Source: Paralithodes platypus
Lineage: Eukaryota; Arthropoda; Malacostraca; Decapoda; Lithodidae
Length of the DNA: 64,000 bases
Assembly: GCA_032716605.1 (NCBI GenBank)
Contig: CM064506.1
Location: 19,826,600-19,890,599 of the forward strand
Reading direction: 5' to 3'
Of the stretch, positions 33,101 to 45,100 are shown piece by piece. Each line of letters starts with the position of its first letter. Position 1 is the first letter of the stretch. A program made the position numbers and the translations under genes. The notes beneath the pieces are model-generated. The model was given only the letters and a program-made list of their open reading frames with translations. It made no database searches and was not told the DNA's origin.

Positions 33101-36100
33101 CCAAGTTTTATATTTGAATTTTACTCCCAGAGTGAGAGGAAAATGGGTTTGTTAAAGGAATTCAAGCTAATAAAGATTTATTAAAAAGTAATTGAATTAT
33201 TAATAATTTGTTATATAAACAAAGTAATTGTGTGGTTAAACTGTATGTTTGTTATCCGTATGTTCTAGCTCTGTTCCTTATTTTCAGTATCAGTATGAAA
33301 TCTTCAACCAGGCATGGTATATGTTGAAGCAACTCTTGGAAAAGAAGCACCAGGAAATCATCAAGATCAAAGGTGGTACCACTTCACCCGAGCAGATGAA
33401 AGAAATGGATGAAAAAAGGCCCGAGAGATCTGACGGCAGTATGGAAGATAGTTGTCCTGAGAGTGGCAAAGTTGACAAAACCAGCAAGAACAGTGAGACC
33501 AATGTAAGGGAAGATGCCAGCCCAGGTAACAAGGAGGACTGTAACACAGGCAGTGGGGAAGGCAACAGCAGGGAGGACATGAGCACAAGCAGTGGCAGAG
33601 AGAGCAGGGAGGATGGTAGCTCAGGTATTGGGGAAGGTGGCATTGGCAGAGAGAGCAGGGAGGATGGTGGCTTAGGTGTTGGGGAAGGTGGCGGTGGCAG
33701 AGCGAGCAGCACAGGTAGCACAGGTAGTGGGGAGTGCATTGGAGGGAGAGAGGATGGCGTACCCATTGTCATCCTTAATGAAGGAGGTTACTGCGCTGCC
33801 ATCGTTGCATTAATGGCCACCAAGCGCCTCATCTTTGACATTGTGATCCCTGAGCAGATTATTATGATGGACCAACAGCAGCCCATCATGGAGGACCACC
33901 ACCAGAGCCTCCTGCAGCGCTTCTCAGACCACACACAGCTGTCCGGCCGCCACGTACATGACCTGGGCAACGCCTCACCTGCACCCTCACCCCCTGCCAC
34001 CACATCTATTATTGCTGTGGGGGGGGATGTGGCGCCTAAAACTAAGGGTACGCATATTGTCAGGGAGAGGCTCAGAAATGCTGAAGCACAAGAAGCCATC
34101 AGTAAAGAAAGAGAAGCAATCGGTAAAGAAGAAGCGGTACCTGGAGTGCAACCTCTTAAACGAAAAACTGAAGCTGCCCAGAGACCGCTAGCTAAAAGAA
34201 ACCGCAAATCTTCTGACGTGAAGGAGACAACAAAAGAAACTCCATCTCCCGTACCTGAGGACCCACAAGAAGCTAAAGGAAACTCCACCTGTGATGCAAC
34301 TTCTGAGCAAAATATTCCCTCAAAGAAGAAAAAACAAAAAATCAAAGATAAAAAGGAATCTACATCAGACAAGAGTAGACCCGAGGCGGCTCCTGAAGAA
34401 TTTGAAGATAATGAAGACACCCAGGATACCGAGGACAGTTACCCAGCAGAAGTATCGTCTACTGAAGAAGACTTGGATGTTCCAGGCCCACAGGTAATAA
34501 TAATAATAATGTATGTACAGTGGTCCCTCTCATTTAGCGAATTCATTAGTCTAGCCAAACCATTGCCAAAAGTGAATTTCGCCAAACGCGAATAGTACTT
34601 TAAATGGGAAAATTATCCATTAGTCTTTGACGAGGCCCGAGTTCACCCTTTTGGGCCTTTTCAAACCGCCTGCCATGCGCATCGTCGATCGCCGACACAC
34701 TCGGCGCCGTCTGCTTACTCTGTTTTTGCTAGAAGACATAGGCCTAGCCTATATATCTCCACAAAGAATTGACCTAACCTAGGTTAGATGTATATCAGGC
34801 AGCAGAATTCATTGTTATCTTGTGAATAGTCTTATTGATAAGGAATAACCACATAACCTTAGCAACAAGTTGCTAAGTCACTAGCTAGCCAGACCAAGAA
34901 ATGGTCTAACCTAGCTTAGATATATATCAGGAGGCATAAATAACTTTTACCTTGTGAATGGTGAAGACTAGAATTTTCTATACCAACTGCTTTTCGATTG
35001 AGCAAAATAATGAAATTGGTTTTGGATCCGTGGTCACTTCTTTGATTAATTATATTTATCGATTGGGCCCCTGAGTCAGCTGATGCGCGCGTGTGTGTTT
35101 GTGTGTCGCAGACTGTTCGGCACAATAAACAAAGCAAAACACAAGAGATATGAGGTTCACAAATCGGTTTGGTCAAGATTACTCTGTTAACCCACTGAAC
35201 CCCAGCGACGACAACGTGTCGTCACCAATGTATGTAACGCTAAACCCCAGCGACGACAACGTGTCGTCACAGGTACTCCGGTCCTATGGCACCTAGAGGC
35301 CTCAGATATGTATGGGAACTGTGTAAGTATCCCACGCAACCTTGGCGTTGGTTGAAAACTCTCAAAGTCCAACCGCGTGCATGTGAGCGCGCAAAAACAT
35401 GGTTTTTGGGTGTTTTTGCCTTCAATTTGTTACTCTTCTAAAATCCGTTTTCGGGGGCTCCGTAGGACCAATTTTTGACCTTTTTGATGTTTTTTTTTTG
35501 TGGTTTTTCCTTCATTCCTAACCCATTCGCTATTGTTTCTAGAAAAAAACAAAATTTCAAATCCTGCCGGTCCCTGGTGGTACATTTATTTATAAGTAGC
35601 TGGGGCTCAGTGGGTTAATATACGTTTATGAAATATACCTGGGATATTCTCGCTATCCCTGTCCTGCCTCCGTGCCAAGCGCTCGACTGGCCTCTGATTT
35701 TTCTTAATTTTTCATGACTAAGATAACACGCATTAGAAGTGAGTTAGATAATACATTGATCAATGACGAGTTTTCGGTGGATTTCCAACCTCCACATGAA
35801 ATTAATCGTATCCTTTCATCATTCCATCCAGTGGACACAAGTAAAATTATTAGTTATGTCAGAGATATGAATAAAACTTAATGCAATCTTGATCCTATCA
35901 ATGTATCCAAGATGTCATTTGTCTATCTGCATGTCGCAGACTTCATCTGTAAAATTGTAAACAGATGCTTCATGGAGGGTAACTTTGTTCAATCTGAGAA
36001 ACAAGCTCTTTTGGTGCCTCTTCTAAAGAAACCTGGACTTGATGCTGAGGATATGTCAAGTTACCGACCTGTTTCAAACTTGTAATTTTTTTCAAAAATA

Positions 36101-39100
36101 ATTGAGCGGGCCATACTTGATCAATTGTTACCATTGCTTGAACAGAACAAAGATGTACCTCTTGCTCAGTCTGCATATAGGAAATAACATTCAACTGAGA
36201 CCTCTTTATGTAAGATTCAGAATGATTTGGTGGAGAACACATGCAGCGGGAAGGCGTCTCTCTTGGTTTTGTTGGATCTTTCTGCGGCCTTCGATACAGT
36301 GGACCATGACCTACTGTTGTTGTTGTTGTTCCCTAAGCTGCCTGGCCGAACAGCCCCGAGTCCCTGAGAAAGGCCATGGCCACGATCGGGCTTTCCCACA
36401 GAGCTCTCATTGAGTGTAGATTGTGTTGTTGGCGTAAGTGGTTGTGTGAAATGCAGTCTTCTATGATGTGTTTAATGGTATGGGGTGCTGTGTTACATCC
36501 CGGGCAGGCGTCGACAACGGAGTCATCCAGTCTCTTCTGATAGCTCAGGAGAGCTGGATGGTGTCCGCATCTCAGCCTGGCCAGGTGGACTCTGTCCTCG
36601 CGAGGAAGGGAGGATACGGAAGGATGGATTTCGGGAGGTCGTGCATGCAGCTGCGTGTTGTCTGTGAGTGAGTGGATGGATCGGTGAGAGATATGAGTAT
36701 GGATGTGCTTCTGGAAGTTGGTTCGGGGTGGGCAGGGAGGGAGAGAGGACAATAATTGTGTGTGATACCGTGTGCTGGGTGTTGTTTTGATATTTCTTGG
36801 TGTCTGTGGGTGTGTTGCCATGTAGTTTAGTGGGTGGTCTTGGTTCGTGGAGGCTGCTGCCAGGAATTGAGTGCCTCTCATGTCCAGATGGTCTTTGACT
36901 TTGAGGATTTTGGTTTCTTGATGTAGGTGATCTGTGGGTGCAGTAGCTGTGCAGCCTGTAATGATCTTCAGGGCTTTGTTTTGAATAGTCTGTAAGGTCT
37001 TATGATGTGTTTCAGCTAAGTTAGAAGCCCAGGCTGGGCTTGCGTATTCCATCACTGATCTTATGTATTGTTTATATACTGTGGTGGTAGTTTCTTTGTT
37101 GTGTCCAAATTTTGTGTGAGCAAGTGACCTGAAGGCATTAAGTCTGGGTGTCAGTTTCTTTTTAATGTTTGTGGTGTGCTGTTTGAATGTCATATGAGTA
37201 TCATATGTTACTCCTAGGATTTTGGGTGTGTGTGTATGTGTTAGGGGTGTGTTGTTTATGGTGAGTTGAGGGATGTATTCGTGTTCTCCTGTCCAACTTG
37301 TGAGCACTGTTAAAAGATCTGCATTCTTACGGTGTTCGTGGAAGAGCACTCTTGCTCCTCAAATCATATTTATCAGATAGATTTCAGCGTGTGGTGATTG
37401 GCCATACCATCTCTGACCAAGCCCCCCCTGTTGTTTGGAGTTCCTCAGGGATCGGTTCTGGGACCGATCCTCTTTATAGTTTACACTAGCAGCTTGGCAT
37501 CCTTGCTAGATTCTCATGGTGTTGCCTATCACTTTTACGCTGATGACACTCAGTTGTATGTGAAGATAGAAAACATTAATGATACAAAAACCAAAATGGA
37601 ATCTTTATTGTCTGACATTAAGATCTGGATGGCAAAGCGGAAACTCAAACTGAATGAGAACAAGACAGAGATCATTATCATTCATGGAAATAGAAGGGGA
37701 AATGATGCTGAAAATGTAGTGATTCTGGATATGGGAGGTTCTCAACTTCGCCCAGTAAGCTCAGTGCGAAACCTTGGAGTATACTTTAACTCTAAATTGA
37801 ACTATGAGAATCACATCAATCAGGTCATCAAAATTTGTAATCTCCAAATCAGAAACTTGTATTCAGTTAGACGGTTTCTTAACAAGCGCTGTCTTCTAAC
37901 ATTGGTTCACTCAATTGTCCTATCACGTGTGGACTATTGTAATGCCTTATTGGTTGGCCTTCCTAATTACTTGCTACAAAAAGTTCAGTCCATACTAAAT
38001 AGAACAGCGAGGCTCATATTTGATCTGCCTCCAAGAACCCCCACATCTTCATATTTGATAGAGCTGCACTGGTTGCCAGTTAAAGCTAGGATAGAGTTTA
38101 AGTTGTGTCTTTTGACTTTTAAGGCACTTATGTTTGGCGAACCTAAGTATCTTGCTGACCTCTTGAGACGCCCTTTGGCACGTTCTGGTGCGATCCTGAG
38201 AAGCGGTGATGATGTGCTGCGTCTTGATGAACCGGTAGCTATCCAGCAGTCCTCTTTCTCTGATCGGTCCTTTTCTTTCGTGGCTCCTAGGTTATATGAT
38301 GAATTGCCTTTATCAATTAGACAGCTGAACTCCATAGACTCTTTCAAAAATCAGTTGAAAACCTTTCTCTTCTGTAGGAGTTATGATCTTGCAAGTGGCA
38401 CAGTGACAGGTCATTACAGACTCTAACTGCTGCCATGTTAAATAATTGTTGTTGCTTGAACTACAGGTGAACTGCACCACACTTCTCTTGATTGTGGTGC
38501 ACTGAGTTACGAGCGCTAGTGAATTCCTCTGGAAGAACTGGTGCTTACGAGAAATAAAAGACCAGATTATTATTATTATCCAAGCAGCTCAGTTAGGATT
38601 TTGTGAGTAGGCCTAAGCCTATCTATAGCCTAGCCTCGGCCTAAGAGTAACTCTCAATACGGCGCTCTACTGTAGCCTACATGAAACATTAACAGCAATA
38701 GAAAAGACAAGAGATAATAGATTATTATGTTCCTTCCAACAACCAACCATACTCCTAAAATCGATTAATGAAATTTACAAACACATGTGGCAGTCCGTGG
38801 ATTCGAACCCAGGATGCTCACACCGAAAATCAACACCTTATACATCGCACCACGAAGACAGTTAAAGGTTGGTGGTCACTGCCTACGATTTATTATGCAA
38901 CTTCGAATCCTGCATATCAATCTAAGCATGTACACACATCCCAACTGCAACTCACGTAGGCTATGCATATGTGTAACAGATTTTATTTACCATGAATTAT
39001 ATAGAGTTAGGCCTGGTGAGACTAGCTTGCGGGCGGCGCATTCTGGGCCGACGCCATTCCGTGACGTCAGCATTCTCGCCAAAAGTGTATTTGAAGCGCC

Positions 39101-42100
39101 AAATTCGGATTCTGGTACCATATCCAACCTATTGCCAATACAGTACTGTGTTTTGCCAAGCTGAAATCCGCTAAATGCGAGGGACCACTGTACTGTATTT
39201 CAATAAAGAGGGCACAGGGTCCATTACCCCTTAACCCGTAAAGTGCGATAGGCCTCACGGAAGGCACGGTATTTAAACATGTAAAAAGTACCCTTTGCAT
39301 ACCATGCCAGTGCTGGGAAATGTCTCATAATTGTATGAAACATAGAAAGCAGTAGTGTCTCTCTACAGTATACCACATCTTCCACTCCTTCACTTCATGC
39401 CACATCCCCCCTCCCCCCTCAACTTGACCTTTTAATTTGTCCATTATTGCGCAGCCCATGGGTTAAGGGGGGATAGCATCTTGTACTTAATAATTGTTTT
39501 AGACTGTAACCTCTTTCTTTGGAAATATAAAACAAGGCGATTAATTTGCTTGAGAAACAGATTCACTTGCTCATGTAGTGATATACATCCTATGTGGTGG
39601 TTTTGTGTTATTTTATTTCATAATTTTATTTTACTAAAGCGTTATTTCCACATAGCGATTCTGATAAGTTCTTTTGTCTTTATATTATGTCGTCCCTGTT
39701 TTGGTTTGTTTATTTTGAAAGTTCTACATTATACCAAGGTATTGTACTGTATGTGTCAAAACTTAATACAAGTATCTGGTTGTGTCCCTCTAGGGTCGAG
39801 GTAGCCAGACATCAGCTTCGCGCCTTGGCTTGTACATGATGCGTGACCAACTGAGCCTGGCGGAGGTAGACCAGATCAATATCCAACATGCCCAGGAGCT
39901 GTTAGTGGTTAATGCCTGTGAGGTCACCTGCCGCCTCCGACCTCCGCCCCATCTCCATGACGAGTTCCAGGAGGTGTGTCAAAGAGGCGATCCAGATTTA
40001 CCAGTAGCTGATCTTCTCCTGCCGTTATCATCCCAAACACTCACACAGGTGTTAGAGAGAAAGAAGAGGTTAGTCATGCGAAAGCGTTTTATTTCTTGCA
40101 TATACAGTCAACCCTCGAATGTGCGGACTAATAGGGGGAGACCCATGTCCGCACAATGAAAAAGTCCGTACATGGGAAATAGAGTAAATAGGCCTAGGCT
40201 ATACGATGTTTACTAACCCTAACCCTTCCTGCACGGGCTCTCCATCCTTAGGACGTTGTTGAGATCCGGGCGATATGGCCGAAAAACGTATTTAATAGGC
40301 TACCCTTATCTTTGTTATTTTAACAGCTAGAAAATTCCCACACATCTCTAAATGTACTGCTGTTTCCAATCTGTAGACTGGCATTGAGTAGAGCTCTCTA
40401 AGTCAACTGGTTCAGTTGTGATAACGATTTCCGTGGAGAATTTCGAGGCGATGTTAGCAATATGGTGACACGGACAGGCAATTTCCCGCCGAAATCGTCG
40501 AAATACGATTATGTAACCATAAGTACTATATATCTCTTATATCTATCTATCTATCTATATGCTCAGGCCCAATCCCCATTTTGGGGGTAGCCGACTCAAG
40601 ACAGAGCAAGAACAGGGAAAACACAAAAACAACATAAAATAAACACAGATAAAAAACACAAACTCTCACACATCCAGGTCACCCAGGAGAAGACCCAGAG
40701 ACCAGGGTTACCAAGGTCGCTCCAGCACTCCCCCGGCCCCTGACCACCCGGAGAGGTTCCGATCTCGGCAGACAGACATGCAGCGGAGCCAAATCCACAA
40801 GCCCTCCCACCACACTTCCAGGCACACCCTTCATATTAATCGTCTCCCCGGGCCAGGCGCCTGATGGACTATTATCTAGTCCAACTTGCGCCCGACCCCT
40901 TACTCCAAATGACCACGTGTTCACTCAACTATTCACAAGCATTCTCCATTCACTCCTGTCCACCACCACTTCCCCTGCCTGATCTATAGTCATTCCTCTA
41001 TCATCCAAAGCCTTTCTTACACAGTCTCTCCATCTCAATGGGGGTCTTCCTGCCCTTCTATCTCCCCTTGTACCTGACTCACATATTCTCTTTGTAAGCC
41101 TTTCATCTCCCATTCGTTCAACATGACCATACCAGCTCAGCACCCTTCTGTCCACTCTGGCTGACAAATGTTCTTGCTGCCCACTCTCCTACGTATCTCT
41201 TCATTCCTCAATCTGTCTCTACGAGTAACTCCACACATACTCCTCAAGCAGCTCATCTCCATCACATCCAGCCCTCTTTTCTCCTTTTTCTTCAGAGCCC
41301 ATGTCTCGCCCNNNNNNNNNNNNNNNNNNNNNNNNNNNNNNNNNNNNNNNNNNNNNNNNNNNNNNNNNNNNNNNNNNNNNNNNNNNNNNNNNNNNNNNNN
41401 NNNNNNNNNNNAACTTGCGCCCGCACCCCTTACTCCAAATGACCACGTGTTTCACTCAACTATTCACAAGCATTCTCCATTCACTCCTGTCCACCACCAC
41501 TTCCCCTGCCTGATCTATAGTCATTCCTCTATCATCCAAAGCCTTTGGGGTCTTCCTGCCCTTCTATCTCCCCTTGTACCTGACTCACATATTCTCTTTG
41601 TAAGCCTTTCATCTCCCATTCGTTCAACATGACCATACCAGCTCAGCACCCTTCTGTCCACTCTGGCTGACAAATGTTCCTGCTGCCCCACTCTCCTACG
41701 TATCTCTTCATTCCTCAATCTGTCTCTACGAGTAACTCCACACATACTCCTCAAGCAGCTCATCTCCATCACATCCAGCCCTCTTTTCTCCTTTTTCTTC
41801 AGAGCCCATGTCTCAGCCCCATACATCACTGTTGGCACAACAATTCCTTGATACAGTGCACTTTTTACTTTCACTCCGAGATTTCTCGTCTTCCACATAC
41901 TTCCCATTGCTCCGAAAACCTTCCTTCCTTCACACACTCTCTGTTTTACCTCCACTTCCATACCTCCACTCCTGCTTATCGTTCCTCCTAGATATTTAAA
42001 ACACTCTACTTGTTCCAATATTTCCCCATCCAGCCTCACATCTAGATTCACCCTATGCTCTCCCCTATTACACACCATTACTTTACTTTTATTGACGTTC

Positions 42101-45100
42101 ACCTTCAGTTTCCTCCTTCCACAAACCACACCAAACTCTTTGACTACCCGCTGCAGTTTCTCATCAGAATCCGCCACCAATGCTGTGTCATCAGCGAACA
42201 GCAACTGATTCAACTCCCAATCTCTACCATTCTTTCCTACTAAACCCAATCCTCTTCCCATAGTTCTCCTTTTCACCTCCCTCACCACACCATCCATAAA
42301 CATATTAAACAGCCATGGTGACATTACACAACCCTGTCGCAAACCTACCTTTACCTCAAACCATTCACTCAACTCACCATTTCCTACTCTCACACATGCT
42401 CTGCTCCCTTCATAAAAACTCTTAACTGCTTCTAACAAATTTCCTCCTATTTCATAAATCCTTAACACCTTCCACATTGCTTCACGGTCCACACGATCAT
42501 ACGCTTTTTCCAAGTCCATAAAAGCCCAAAATATCTCCTTATGCTTCTCTAAATCATCCTTAGCTTCCTTTAGAACTCTAGGCACCATTCTGTATGAGCC
42601 GTGTTCTTTTATTTCATCGGATTGATGATGATTGATGGGAAACAGATTAACTTGCTAATGTAGTAATGTACACCCTATGTGGTTGATTGTGTTCTTTTAT
42701 TTATAAATTATTATTTTACTTTAACGTTGTTTCCACATAGCGACTTTGATTAGTTGTTTTGTCTTTCTACTGTGTTCGTATAAGTTTTGGTTTGTTTATT
42801 TTGCAAGTTTTACATTATAATTTCAGTTGATGCGGACGAGAACGATAGTAATGATGCCATTCTGTGCTAGCCGTTTTCAGTTGATGCGGATTAGAACGAT
42901 TGTAGTGATGCCATTGTATTATTTAATTTTCAACATAGTTCTGAACACCAATAACCCCAAAATTAAATTAATAAAAGCATGTGATTCTCCCAGGATTCGA
43001 ACCTAGGATATCACATACAGAACTTACTCTCTTTAACCACTTCTCTCTCTGTAACACCAAGACATGTTCTTTTATTTCAGTTGATGCGGACGAGAGTGAT
43101 TGTGATGATCTGAATCGGCGATGGTGTAGGGATATCACTGAGGTCTTCTGTTGTAAAAACTGATGCAAAGAAGGTATTGAGGGCATTACTCATTTGTACT
43201 TCGTCTTTGGTGTATTCTCCATTTTCATCGACTAACGGTCCAACAGTTGAAGTAACTACTTTTTTCTTTCTGATATAACTATCCATTCTGTACGAGCCCA
43301 GTGTTGATGCTAGTTTCTTTAAAGGCCATGTTTATTGGAGATAAAAAATACTCCCAGGATTTCCTTGCTGGGGACAGGAGATAATAGTGTGTGTGTTTGT
43401 GTATGTAACTTAATATGTATGTATACTGTACTGTATGTGACATTGTGTGTCTGTGGGTGTACATAGCTGTGGGTGTCTTATTTCTTGAAACTAGGACAGT
43501 CAAGAATCCTTCTCTAGTGTAATAAAACCAGGGCTATTATGCAGTTAGACATTCTATAAAGTTTGTTCATGTTACTAGTAAACTTTAAAGTGAAAGTTAT
43601 CGTACGATGGTCGCTGTTACTGAATTCATCACCAACATTCAAATTCTCTATTAATTCTTCTTTTGTTGCAAGTACAATGTCAAGAACATTATTACCACGG
43701 GTCGGCGTTCGAACAAATTGATAAAGCGAACTCTCTTGCAAGTTCGTTTGGGCAGAAATCGTAACCCCCTAACCTCAAGTCGCCAAAAATTACGGTATCT
43801 TGTGAGTTACTTACATCTGCAATTTGTTCGTAAATTTCTCGGTCAGTTTGCACTGATTGAGCTGGAGGTCTGTATATTAACGCAAGTATTGTTTTTGTAC
43901 CTTTATTATTCTTTATTAGCACAAAAGATGTGTCGACGTTCACACAAAAAGGACTAGAGTAATCGAGCTAATATTTCTACCAAATAGGGGAAGAATTGGC
44001 TAGGGAATATGTGAATAAATTGACAGCTCATTTGCTCTATCCCTTTTTGAGTTACAGAGATTAAGTGAATTCTGCTCAGTCTAGAATGAACGGACTAGTG
44101 TTACTGTCTAATAATTTTCTGTAAACACTAGCTCCTCTAAATCTGAAAATTTATTGCGTATGCTACGAGCGTTTGCATAGAAAACCTTTAAATGCTTTGT
44201 TTATTAACTCCTATAAAATTGGAATATTACCTATGTAATTAACCACTTCAGTTTGGGTGATGCCAGTGTTCCCTCTATTCTGGCTAGTATTAGACGGTGT
44301 TATGCAGTTTGGGAAGGACTTCTTGTAATCAGAAGTGTATTATATCTCCATTCATTTGTTGACTATCCTAAATTCTAATAATATTTTTGGTTCTTGTAAG
44401 CAGAGTAAAATTTTCTAATAATTACCAGAATAAAAAGAAATATTCCATTCTGAAAGGGATAGAAATGGCACATTTTTTTTTGCTTGGCGTTGGATGATCT
44501 GAATTTCTCAAGCATCATAATATAAAGAGGAGTTGTAAATGCAATAGCCATGGCTGCGGACTGCTTTGTTACATAGAAATATAATGCGCATGATTGAATT
44601 ATGAGTGTAGTGTCTCATGAAATTCATCCTTAGGAACAGAGTAGTAAGGTCACAACGTGGAAAATAAAAATGAATTCAACTTCTTCCTTCAGACACAAAT
44701 ATTTTAGTCGGCTATTTGTGCTGAAGGCCTTGTCGTAGAATGTCATGCTAGGAAGTGTTGTCATAGATTTCATAACTATGCCAGATCATATTTTGTTTCA
44801 CAGAACGTATCATGCCTAGCATACCGTATGTGACTATGAGAAGCGAAGAACAGTATACTTTATACAGCGGTGTTATAAAATAATTTCCTTCCACTTTGCA
44901 TCAGCTGTGGAAAGTGCTGAGGAATACATATGTAGCTTGCTCGCTGAGATCGTTCAGTGGTGCCGCTATCTGAGAAGTGTAAGGATGGGTGTGTGATGCT
45001 GGGCTTAATCATTATACAGTAAAAGTCTGTTTATGATATTCCTTGACTTGTTTTTGTAGTGCTGGATCATCTTGCGATATTTCTCCATCAACTCTTCGGA

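Larger units (their letters stand above)
35640..38580 (+). mobile_element. L2-like LINE, 3' part, interrupted by a Jockey LINE
   Basis: Coding resumes cleanly across the nested [19 protein letters not shown] before 36312, and [15 protein letters not shown] after 37311. The 3' end carries (ATT)n at about 38567-38579. The 5' boundary is not clear and is placed approximately. Confidence 0.8.
34518..39190. mobile_element. pogo/Tigger-type element with nested insertions, intron 7
   Basis: TA (34516-34517 and 39191-39192) flanks inverse termini CAGTGGTCCCTC and GAGGGACCACTG; the match continues with CATTTAGCG. It begins 25 bp after exon 7. Inside are the TTAA MITE 35191-35614, an L2-like LINE (about 35640-38580), and a SINE (38722-38975). 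The remaining own sequence is under 1 kb with no transposase, so it is non-autonomous. Confidence 0.8.
40535..42588 (-). mobile_element. RTE-like LINE, 5'-truncated, interrupted by an assembly gap
   Basis: The 3' UTR (40563-40920) and (TAGA)n tail (about 40535-40562) lie on the left. The coding part runs on to 42588. The segment 40924-41311 is repeated, slightly altered, at 41412-41810 on the other side of the N gap. That suggests overlapping contig ends rather than true biology. Confidence 0.8.

Noticed and set aside
33290..34420. Minus-strand open frames of 160 and 210 codons
   Set aside because: They are antisense to GTF3C1 exon 7; their Leu/Ser/Pro-rich content follows from the Gly/Glu-rich coding repeat.
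42968..43068. A functional tRNA gene (GGTTCGAATCC with pairing arm)
   Set aside because: The anticodon and acceptor stems do not form and the tail matches other SINE copies. The same reasoning applies to 31862-31950 and 57565-57690.
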